NCBI GenBank assembly: GCA_050330975.1
Contig: JBHJHK010000427.1
Location: 1 to 15,384, forward strand
Direction: 5' to 3'
Origin: JBHJHK01 sp050330975
GTDB lineage: Bacteria; Pseudomonadota; Gammaproteobacteria; Competibacterales; Competibacteraceae
Length of the DNA: 15,384 bases
Made by a program: the position numbers and the translations under genes. The notes beneath the pieces were generated by a model that searched no databases, was not told the DNA's origin, and worked only from the letters and a program-made list of their open reading frames with translations. This document shows, in pieces, positions 1-5,909 of this stretch; position 1 is the stretch's first letter; every line of letters starts with the position of its first letter.

Positions 1-572
1 GGTCCCAAGATCAGGCCCCGGGGGTGATCGTCGTCGGCGACCGCGCCGTCGCCGTCGTTGATACCATCCACCAGGGCCTCGAGGGAGGTGCCCCGGAGGA
101 TGATGCGCTCGGGCATCATAGCCGCTCCGGCGCTGGAGCCCGCCACCAGTCCCCCCTGGGCGTGGAGGTGTTGCAAGACCTCGAGCATCGGCGTGCCCGC
201 GCCGTTTTCCCCCAGCAGCGCTTTGATGATACGCGCTTGATCGCCGCCGGTGAAATAGACGCTGCCCAAGCGTTGGACCCGGGCGATGAGGGCCTCGTCA
301 AACGCCGCCTGGTGGCTGTTGTTGTGGAACAGGGGGATGAGTTCGGCTTCGAAGCCGTAACGGGTGAAGTCCTCTACCGTCTCCCCCCCCACCTCATCGG
401 GGATCTCCGAGGCGGTGGCAAATACGGCGATACGGCCTTGGGATTTTTGTTTGAGGGCGTCGAAGACGGCGCGATTGTCCGCCTCGAGGCGCCCGCCGAT
501 GATGGCGAGCTGCCTCGGTCGGCGCGGTGTGAAGGACGAGGAAAAAGCCGGCAACTTGTCAGATAATACCAC
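1..572 (-). CDS. cphB: Cyanophycinase (peptidase S51), C-terminus cut by window edge
   Basis: Cyanophycinase is a serine exopeptidase that cleaves cyanophycin (multi-L-arginyl-poly-L-aspartate) into beta-Asp-Arg dipeptides. Read on the minus strand, the frame gives LAIIGG near residues 22-27, FTGGDQARI (107-115) and AGSSAGAAMM (144-153). In the last, Ser147 is the expected nucleophile of the GxSxG elbow. These are the landmark motifs of family S51. About 190 residues are present of a usual 270 or so; the end lies left of the window. There is no in-frame ATG. I chose GTG at 572-570 because AGGGG lies 9 nt upstream and it leaves about 20 residues before the first strand, as in cyanobacterial CphB. 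No signal peptide is visible, so it should be cytoplasmic. It is transcribed divergently from glgC. A related S51 peptidase (for example a dipeptidase) is less likely because of the GGDQ motif. Confidence 0.85.
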   Translation of the reverse strand, partial: MVLSDKLPAFSSSFTPRRPRQLAIIGGRLEADNRAVFDALKQKSQGRIAVFATASEIPDEVGGETVEDFTRYGFEAELIPLFHNNSHQAAFDEALIARVQRLGSVYFTGGDQARIIKALLGENGAGTPMLEVLQHLHAQGGLVAGSSAGAAMMPERIILRGTSLEALVDGINDGDGAVADDDHPRGLILG

Positions 573-929
573 TGTATTTTTCCCCTGGGAGAGGCGAAAC
601 CGCGGGAGACCATGGGCTTATGGGTTTGGATAGCACGGGATTTTGGCGACAGTCCAGTGTTTGTCGCAATCCTAAGGCCCGGAGGTGACCCCGGCGGGCT
701 TTGCGGTTTGAGCCGTGGGTGTTGCTTGCGGCTTCGAGACGTTGCCCCAGGGGGGCAGGCCCAAGGTCTAGCTGCTGGTGTGTCGACACTTCCCCGTTCT
801 CCCAGGGTCTAGTTTTATTGGTTAGGGAATTATTGACAGAGAACGCATACTGCCACCACCTCCACCGGGGAGGCCAAGCCCAACCTGGGGTCCCGGGGCC
901 CCAGCGGGTTGAGAGGTTGAAAGACCGCC
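573..929. other. Divergent intergenic region between cyanophycinase and glgC
   Basis: No credible protein gene is seen in these 357 bases. The region must carry the control signals of both divergent genes. It contains a small dyad at 743-757 (TGCCCC / GGGGCA, 3-nt loop). Two hairpins lie close upstream of glgC: CCTCC/GGAGG at 859-873, and CTGGGG/CCCCAG at 885-904. A perfect TTGACA sits at 833-838, but no matching -10 box lies 16-18 nt further on. I could not assign a promoter with confidence. The two leader hairpins could shape glgC translation, but no T-tract follows them, so they are not intrinsic terminators. Confidence 0.5.
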
Positions 930-2195
930 ATGACCATGCGACGCGATCCGCGCTTTATCAGTCGTTTGACCCAGGGTACCTTAGCTTTGATTTTGGCTGG
1001 GGGCCGAGGGTCGCGCCTTTTTGAACTCACCCAGTGGCGCGCCAAACCCGGTGTGCCCTTTGGGGGCAAGTTTCGCATCATCGACTTTCCCATCTCCAAC
1101 TGCATCAATTCGGGGATTCGCCGCATCGGCGTCCTCACCCAGTACAAAGCCCATTCCCTCATCCAGCACCTCGTTCATGGCTGGGGGGCCTTCAACCCCC
1201 ATTTGGGGGAATTCGTCGAGATCATGCCGGCCTCCCAGCGCACCTCGGAGGCCTGGTACGCCGGCACCGCCGATGCCATCTACCAGAATCTGGACATCAT
1301 CCGCACCCACACCCCCGACTACGTGTTGGTGTTGGCCGGGGACCACGTCTACAAGATGGACTATGGGCCGCTGCTGGCCTACCACGTCGAGCGCCGAGCG
1401 GATATGACCGTATCGTGTCTGGAGGTGCCCCGCTTTGAAGCTAGAGCCTTCGGGGTTATGGATGTCGACGACGACGGCCGAGTGGTGGGGTTTGCCGAAA
1501 AGCCCAAAGATCCCCCGGCGATGCCCGGCAGACCCGAGCGGGCCCTGGCATCCATGGGCAACTACGTCTTCAGCACCAAATTTTTGTTTGAGCAGCTCAT
1601 CCAAGACGCCGATTTGCCCACTTCCAGCCACGACTTCGGCAAAGATATCATCCCCACCATCATCCATCGCCACCGGGTCTACGCCTACCCCTTCCGAGAT
1701 GAGGCCACAGGGCAACAGGCCTACTGGCGGGATGTGGGGACGTTGGATGCCTTTTGGGAGGCCAACTTGGAGATGGTCAACGAGCGTCCGGCGTTGGACC
1801 TCCACGATCGCAGTTGGCCCATCCTCACCTATCAAAGCCAACTTCCCTCGGCCAAATTTGTCAGTGCCGCCGGCCGACCGGGCCTGGCCATCAACGCCTC
1901 CGTCGCCGGAGGGTGTGTCATCACCGGTGCCACTGTGCGTCACTCGCTGTTGTTTTCGAGCGTCAAGGTCCAACCCGAAGCCGAGTTGGTGGATGCCGTC
2001 GTCCTCCCCGAGGTGACCATCGGTCGGGGGGCGGTGGTGCGCAAAGCCATCGTCGACCGCGGCTGTGAGGTGCCCCCCGGCATGGCCATCGGCGTCGACA
2101 GCGCCGCCGATCGACAGCGCTTTCGCGTGACCGAACAGGGTGTCACCCTGGTCACCCCCGGAATGTTGGGACAGTCCCTCCACACGGTGCGGTAA
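930..2195 (+). CDS. glgC: Glucose-1-phosphate adenylyltransferase (ADP-glucose pyrophosphorylase)
   Basis: GlgC makes ADP-glucose from ATP and glucose-1-phosphate, the committed step of bacterial glycogen synthesis. The 421-residue product has the full family signature: LILAGGRGSRL near residues 20-30 (nucleotide-binding loop), WRAKPGVPFGGKFRIIDF (36-53), AGDHVYKMDY with the expected catalytic Asp at about 138, and GFAEKP (187-192), whose Lys contacts sugar phosphate in homologues. The C-terminal third (about 300 on) has the hexapeptide-like repeats of the left-handed beta-helix domain. The length fits the proteobacterial enzyme (E. coli 431). The start is ATG 930, with GAGAGG about 13 nt upstream; ATG 936 is an alternative. 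No other glg gene is in the window. In Enterobacteria glgC mRNA is repressed by CsrA, which matters given the GGA-rich RNA candidate downstream. The proximal leader here has only one clear GGA, so direct CsrA control is not shown. Confidence 0.96.
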   Translation: MTMRRDPRFISRLTQGTLALILAGGRGSRLFELTQWRAKPGVPFGGKFRIIDFPISNCINSGIRRIGVLTQYKAHSLIQHLVHGWGAFNPHLGEFVEIMPASQRTSEAWYAGTADAIYQNLDIIRTHTPDYVLVLAGDHVYKMDYGPLLAYHVERRADMTVSCLEVPRFEARAFGVMDVDDDGRVVGFAEKPKDPPAMPGRPERALASMGNYVFSTKFLFEQLIQDADLPTSSHDFGKDIIPTIIHRHRVYAYPFRDEATGQQAYWRDVGTLDAFWEANLEMVNERPALDLHDRSWPILTYQSQLPSAKFVSAAGRPGLAINASVAGGCVITGATVRHSLLFSSVKVQPEAELVDAVVLPEVTIGRGAVVRKAIVDRGCEVPPGMAIGVDSAADRQRFRVTEQGVTLVTPGMLGQSLHTVR

Positions 2196-2238
2196 ATGAA
2201 CCCAGGGGGGAAGTTCTGTGCCGCTACAGGTACAGCAA

Positions 2239-2255
2239 GTGACGTCCAACGTCAC
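2239..2255. promoter_or_regulatory. Perfect 7-bp dyad upstream of the Crp-family gene
   Basis: GTGACGT-CCA-ACGTCAC is a perfect inverted repeat with a 3-nt centre, lying in the gap after glgC. No T-tract follows, so it is not an intrinsic terminator. Its odd 17-bp span does not fit the Crp or Fnr consensus (TGTGA-N6-TCACA). It could be an operator for another dimeric regulator or simply an RNA hairpin. Confidence 0.35.
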
Positions 2256-2463
2256 GCCTTCCCTGGTATTGACTGGGGAGGTCGGGTTGCCCCACGGGCT
2301 CTCCTCGGGATCTGTCCAGAAAAAATTTTTTTGAAACAGTGAGTTGTCGTTTTTTTCGTGCCCTTGGCAACATTTTGTACCAACCTGGCCCGCCGCTTGC
2401 ACGGTACTAAGCGACGGACAGCGAGGTGGTTACAAGGGCTAAAGTCTCTGGAATCAAACATTT

Positions 2464-2469
2464 GGAAGG
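2464..2469 (+). promoter_or_regulatory. Shine-Dalgarno that decides the Crp-family start
   Basis: GGAAGG lies 5 nt upstream of the TTG at 2475. This is the only good ribosome-binding site near the beginning of this reading frame. The GTG at 2358, 117 nt further upstream in the same frame, is preceded by a T-rich stretch with no such site. Confidence 0.5.
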
Positions 2470-2474
2470 CACCC

Positions 2475-3122
2475 TTGTCGGACAATATCTGGTTATTTGC
2501 GGGGTTGAGCCCTGCTGAGTATCAGGTTGTTTCTGCCCACACTGCTGTCAAGGTTTACCCTCGCAACAGTGTGCTGATCAGCGAGGGAGAGCGAGCCGAG
2601 GAACTGTTTGTACTTTTGTCGGGACGCGTCAAGGTCATGCGCTGCGACGCCAAGGGTAGAGAATTCATTCTCAATACCCAAGGTCCTGGAGAGTTCTTCG
2701 GTGAACTGGGTTTGCTCGATGGCTTGCCCCGTTCGGCGACTGTGGTGGCCATGGAGGATTCGCGGGTGTTGGTCATCACCCGGAAGCATTTCATGAAGTG
2801 GGTGGAAAGCGACCCCGAACTGGCCTTCAAGCTGATACTGGCCTTGGTGCGGCGGGTGCGGGAGTTGAGCGACCACCTCCATGGCATAGTCCATCAAAAG
2901 GTGCAGGAACGAGTTTGGCAAGTGTTGTCCAGTGCAGTTGAGTGGCGGGACGATGAGGGGTGGGTCTCCCAGACTTTGACCCACCAAGACATCGCCAACA
3001 TGGTGGGATCATCGCGGGAGATGGTGACCCGGGCCATGGGAAAGTTACAACAACAGGGCGTCATCGCCGTCGGGGAACGAGAGTATAAAATCCTCGAAAA
3101 AAAATCCGGAGAATGTAGCTAA
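2475..3122 (+). CDS. Crp/Fnr-family transcriptional regulator
   Basis: From TTG 2475 the product has about 215 residues, the usual length of this family, and begins LSDNIWLFAGLSPAEY as Crp-type proteins do. An N-terminal cyclic-nucleotide-binding beta-roll follows, with FGELGLLDGLPRSATV matching the phosphate-binding cassette, including the Arg-Ser pair that holds cAMP in E. coli Crp. Then come the dimerisation helix and a C-terminal winged helix-turn-helix (THQDIANMVGSSREMVTRAM). No Fnr-type cysteine cluster is present, so an iron-sulfur oxygen sensor is unlikely. The effector could be cAMP, c-di-GMP or none. The frame is open back to GTG 2358, which would add about 39 atypical residues without a ribosome-binding site. 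It lies downstream of glgC on the same strand and just upstream of the GGA-rich repeat region, and could regulate either. Confidence 0.88.
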   Translation: MSDNIWLFAGLSPAEYQVVSAHTAVKVYPRNSVLISEGERAEELFVLLSGRVKVMRCDAKGREFILNTQGPGEFFGELGLLDGLPRSATVVAMEDSRVLVITRKHFMKWVESDPELAFKLILALVRRVRELSDHLHGIVHQKVQERVWQVLSSAVEWRDDEGWVSQTLTHQDIANMVGSSREMVTRAMGKLQQQGVIAVGEREYKILEKKSGECS

Positions 3123-3228
3123 AAACTTGATTGTTGTTGATTTTTTGGAATGGCTTTGAGTTTTGGGGCAACGGAGTGTCAAAAAATAGTCATCGAAGTC
3201 AGTTACAATTGTTGGCTATACAAAAGTT
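3123..3228. promoter_or_regulatory. AT-rich leader before the GGA repeat array; possible promoter
   Basis: Base composition drops sharply to AT-rich right after the Crp-family stop codon, unlike the surrounding GC-rich DNA, as expected for a promoter region. Possible -10 boxes are TACAAT (3204-3209) and TATACA (3217-3222). Neither has a convincing -35 hexamer at 16-18 nt, so any promoter here would need an activator. I do not see a GacA/UvrY-type TGTAAG-N6-CTTACA box. Transcription start near 3229 is a guess from the second box. Confidence 0.35.
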
Positions 3229-3274
3229 GAATGATTGCCTAGAATTCATTGGACAAAGTTGAAAGTTGGAACGG

Positions 3275-3977
3275 CAGGGAAGTCGAAAAGGGCAGGGAAA
3301 GCCCCAGGGAAGGACGAAGGGGAATCGAAGGATAGTGTTTGCAGGGCCAGGGAGGCTCGGCAGGGAAGCGCACGGGAAACCAGGAAGGTAGTTGGGGACC
3401 AGGGAGGTCCAACAGGGAAGTCAGGGAATACAGGGAAGTGTTTGATTGTCGCCAGGTAAGGTCGACAGGGAAGTGCAGGGAAAGCCAGGAAGGTCACGGT
3501 GGATCGGGATTGATCCCCCAGGGAAGGACCAAACGGAGTTTTACCAAGGAAGGACAAGGAAGTTCCCCGGCAAGGTAGCTGGGATTGACTGGGATGTTGT
3601 CCAGGGAAGGTGTTGGAGCGGTGATAGGGAAATATCTATGGACCAGGAAGGTCCGGCACGGAAGCGTGAAGCGTCCGGGATGGGCTCTAGGAGCGGGGCT
3701 AGGAAGGCCCAGACAGGATGTCAAAGGACCTTAGTTAGCGAGAGCCAAGGTTGGCCAGCTGTGTAGGGACAGGGATTAGCGCCAGGATCGATAAAAGCGC
3801 AGCCAGGGATGGGAAAAAACAAGGATGAAACAGGAAAAAACTCAGGACGAGTGGCTTCCAGGAGGGAAGTGCTTTAACAGATAGGGATGTTGAACAGGGA
3901 AAAGAGTGTTTCGCGCTGTGAGACGAGTTGTTGACTACGAATGGGAGGGCAAGGAGGTGGCTACGGCCACAGGGAAG
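3275..3977 (+). repeat. Strand-biased degenerate short repeat array, core CAGGGAAG
   Basis: Exact CAGGGAAG occurs nine times, starting at 3275, 3305, 3361, 3413, 3431, 3466, 3519, 3602 and 3970. CAGGGAA with another last base occurs at about 3293, 3422, 3476 and 3895. Many one-step variants (CAGGAAGG, CAGGGAGG, CAAGGAAG, TAGGGAAA, CAGGATG) fill the space between. Spacing is irregular, mostly 9-50 nt, with a run of about 9-nt spacing at 3413-3438. All copies point the same way. One 10-nt unit, CCAGGGAAGG, appears inverted at 2257-2266 upstream of the Crp-family gene. Density and match to the core fall off after about 3660. Confidence 0.85.
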
Positions 3978-4014
3978 CCTTCCAATATTGAGAATAGATT
4001 GCCTCATGTATTGA

Positions 4015-4054
4015 CCGGCTCCCCGCTACTACGGGGTACCGCCGGATTTTTTTT
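4015..4054 (+). terminator. Strong rho-independent terminator at the end of the repeat array
   Basis: This is a two-layer hairpin: an outer stem CCGGC (4015-4019) with GCCGG (4041-4045), and an inner stem CCCCG (4021-4025) with CGGGG (4032-4036) around a 6-nt loop. After one A comes an unbroken T8 (4047-4054). The T-tract is only in the plus-strand direction, so it ends plus-strand transcripts coming from the array or the Crp-family gene. It stops 2 nt before the oppD stop codon, so it also shields the convergent opp operon. Confidence 0.85.
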
Positions 4055-4056
4055 GC

Positions 4057-5031
4057 TCAATCAAAACCTCGCCAGTGGCAAGCCACCTGGTGGTCAACTT
4101 GCCCGCCCCGTTGGTCTAGCTCGGGTCGCTCGCGGTAGCAGCGGTCAAAGACCCGAGGACAGCGAGGGGCGAAGGCACAGCCTTGCACGTCACGACCAAG
4201 AGACGGGGGCTGACCGCCGATGGTGAGCAACGGTTGCTCAGCGGGCGTATCCAGACGTGGGGTGGCGGCCAACAAACCCCGAGTATAGGGGTGAAGGGGT
4301 CGGTGAAACAGGGGCGCAACGGGGGCCATTTCCACCACCCGGCCGGCGTACATCACCATCACCCGGTGACAAAGTCCCGCCACCACTCCCAAATCGTGGC
4401 TGATGAGCACAATGGTGGTGGCGAATTCCCGCTGAATATCCGCCAGTAGAGACAAAATTTGCGCTTGAATGGTGACATCCAAGGCCGTGGTGGGTTCATC
4501 GGCGATGAGGAGCTTGGGGTGACCCAAAAGGGCCATGGCGATCATCACCCGCTGGCGCATGCCCCCCGACAACTGAAAGGGATAGCTTTTGAGGCGGCGG
4601 GGGGCATCGGGGATGCCCACCCGCTCCAGCATGGCCAAAAGGGCCCGTCGCGCTGCGCCTCCCCTGAGCCCGCGGTGGCGGCTCAGGACCTCGCCGAGCT
4701 GGGTCTGGATGGTCAAATAGGGGTTGAGGGAGGTCATGGGATCTTGAAATACCATGGTCATGGCCGAGCCCCGCAGGCGATCCAGCTGGCGGGGGGCGAG
4801 GGTCAACAGGTCGTCTCGATCCAGTTGCACTCGCCCCGTCGCCCGGCCATTGGCGGCCAACAACCCCATGACGGCCAAGAACAACTGACTCTTCCCCGAA
4901 CCCGATTCCCCCACCACCCCGACGGTCTCCCGGGGCGCCAGGGTCAAGTCCACCCCCCGCACCGCGGCCACGGGGCCGTCAAACGTGTCGAAGTGCACCC
5001 AGAGGTCTTCGATGGTCAACAGCGCCGCCAT
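4057..5031 (-). CDS. oppD: Oligopeptide ABC transporter ATP-binding protein OppD
   Basis: OppD hydrolyses ATP to drive peptide import through the OppBC channel. The 324-residue product shows Walker A GESGSGKS (41-48), Q-loop QDPMTSLNP (96-104), ABC signature LSGGMRQRV (154-162), Walker B LLIADEP (about 174-180) with LDV, and the switch His in ISHD. It ends in the OppD/F extension with the cysteine-bearing segment GCAFAPRCPRVFDRC and a later Cys-His. The start is ATG 5031, 2 nt after the oppC stop. The frame runs further upstream, but that part overlaps oppC out of frame and reads as nonsense. The usual partner ATPase gene oppF does not follow; beyond the stop codon lie the terminator and the repeat array. 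Either OppF is encoded elsewhere or this protein works as a homodimer. Confidence 0.95.
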   Translation of the reverse strand: MAALLTIEDLWVHFDTFDGPVAAVRGVDLTLAPRETVGVVGESGSGKSQLFLAVMGLLAANGRATGRVQLDRDDLLTLAPRQLDRLRGSAMTMVFQDPMTSLNPYLTIQTQLGEVLSRHRGLRGGAARRALLAMLERVGIPDAPRRLKSYPFQLSGGMRQRVMIAMALLGHPKLLIADEPTTALDVTIQAQILSLLADIQREFATTIVLISHDLGVVAGLCHRVMVMYAGRVVEMAPVAPLFHRPLHPYTRGLLAATPRLDTPAEQPLLTIGGQPPSLGRDVQGCAFAPRCPRVFDRCYRERPELDQRGGQVDHQVACHWRGFD

Positions 5032-5033
5032 CC

Positions 5034-5909
5034 TCAGCGCTCCCGGGGATCGAGGGCGTCCCGCAGCCCATCGCCGATGAAGTTGAGACACAGCAAAGTG
5101 GTCGCCAAGAAGAGGCCCGGAAAGATCAGCATCCACGGGTAGCTCTCCATCTGGTCGGCCCCCTCGCTGATCAGCATCCCCCAACTGGTGAGGGGCTCTT
5201 GGACCCCGAGGCCCAAAAAGCTCAAAAACGACTCGAACAGAATCACCTTGGGCACCAATAGGGTCATAAAGACCACCACGGGACCCAAGAGATTGGGGAT
5301 GATGTGACGGGTGATGATCCCGGCGTGGGACACCCCGCAGGCGTGGGCGGCCTCGACAAACTCCCGCTGTTTGAGACTCAAGGTCTGGCCCCGGACGATG
5401 CGGGCCATATCCAACCATTCCACACAGCCGATGGCGACAAAGATCAACACGATGTTGCGGCCAAAGTACACCACCAACAAAATCACAAAAAACATAAAGG
5501 GCAGGGCGTAGATGACGTCCACTAGCCGCATCATCCAATGGTCCAACCGCCCCCCGGCATAGCCGCTGACAGCGCCTTAACTCACCCCTATCCCCAGGGC
5601 CACCAGGGTGTCCACCACCCCCAACAACAGGGAAATCTGCCCCCCGGCCAGGGTTCGCACCAAGAGATCCCGGCCGTTGGCGTCGGTGCCAAACCAGTGG
5701 GCTGGACTGGGCGGTGCCGAGAACGCCTCCCAATCCACCTCGTCGAGGGCGTAGGGGCTCACCAGGGGACCCGCCAAACAGGCCACCACGATTAGGGTCA
5801 ACACCCCCGAGCTCACCATGGCGGCGCGGTTTTTCAAAAGCCGCCGCCGGGCGTCGCTCCACAACCTGCGTCCGGCCCCCGGGGGGGGGATGGCCAGGGA
5901 CTCAGTCAT
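5034..5909 (-). pseudogene. oppC: Oligopeptide permease OppC, interrupted by in-frame TAA
   Basis: OppC is one of the two inner-membrane channel subunits of the Opp importer. The N-terminal part (MTESLAIPPPGAGRR, one transmembrane helix, then HWFGTDANGRDLLVRTLAGG) runs to a TAA at 5579-5577. The same frame resumes at once with GAVSGYAGGRLDHWMMRLVD and continues through EFVEAAHACGVSHAGIITRHIIPN, the EAA loop that docks on the ATPase, to ALDPRER. Homologues read IGTLYG or similar across the stop, so TAA stands where Tyr is expected (TAC/TAT), a single-base change with no frame shift. The total span of 291 codons fits OppC (E. coli 302). ATG 5909 overlaps the end of oppB by 8 nt; oppD starts 2 nt after the end. 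It could be a true nonsense mutation, a sequencing error or a readthrough codon. ATG codons such as 5546 could allow reinitiation, but that would lack the first membrane helix. Confidence 0.85.

Larger units (their letters stand above)
3229..4054 (+). ncRNA. Candidate giant CsrB/RsmZ-like CsrA-sequestering RNA
   Basis: What is seen: about 750 nt of purine-rich plus strand with about 56 GGA triplets (one per 13 nt), nearly all in CAGGGAA, AGGAAGG or AAGGA contexts, against about eight on the complement. At least four units sit as AGGGA or AGGAA loops closed by 5-bp stems: 3344-3358, 3396-3410, 3640-3654 and 3696-3710. An intrinsic terminator closes the region. What is known: CsrB, CsrC, RsmY and RsmZ sequester the translational regulator CsrA/RsmA through many GGA motifs in hairpin loops and end in intrinsic terminators; E. 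coli CsrB is about 369 nt with about 22 GGA. Inference: this is such an RNA, more than twice as long as E. coli CsrB. No open frame here looks like a protein. The 5' end is uncertain, and it may be processed from a Crp-family transcript. The alternative is a DNA-level degenerate repeat cluster. Confidence 0.5.

Noticed and set aside
24..566. Plus-strand 180-residue open frame
   Set aside because: The opposite strand encodes a clear cyanophycinase with GGDQ and GSSAGA motifs; the plus frame has no family features.
833..838. Perfect TTGACA as glgC promoter -35
   Set aside because: No TATAAT-like hexamer lies 15-19 nt downstream; the nearest candidate is only 7 nt away.
981..2402. Long minus-strand open frame opposite glgC
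   Set aside because: It is a shadow of glgC; GC-rich codon use leaves the opposite strand open. The translation has no recognisable motif, whereas glgC matches its family end to end.
3235..3766. Open reading frames within the repeat array (3235-3459, 3339-3578 and 3446-3766 plus; 3246-3557 minus)
   Set aside because: They read as low-complexity translations of the repeat in whichever frame is open, share no recognisable domain, and lack good start signals. Frame is not conserved across repeat units, whose spacing is irregular.
3275..3977. CRISPR array
   Set aside because: Repeat units are only 7-10 nt, degenerate and irregularly spaced. No constant long repeat alternates with spacers, and no cas genes are present.
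3275..3977. FtsK-orienting (KOPS) or other chromosome-orientation motif cluster
   Set aside because: The strand bias fits the idea, but the motif GGGNAGGG is not the unit here and such motifs are spread genome-wide rather than packed into 0.7 kb. The hairpins and terminator fit an RNA better.
5032..5862. Upstream extension of the oppD frame into a 601-residue protein
   Set aside because: The extra N-terminal part lies out of frame over oppC and reads as arginine/glycine-rich nonsense; OppD proper begins at ATG 5031.
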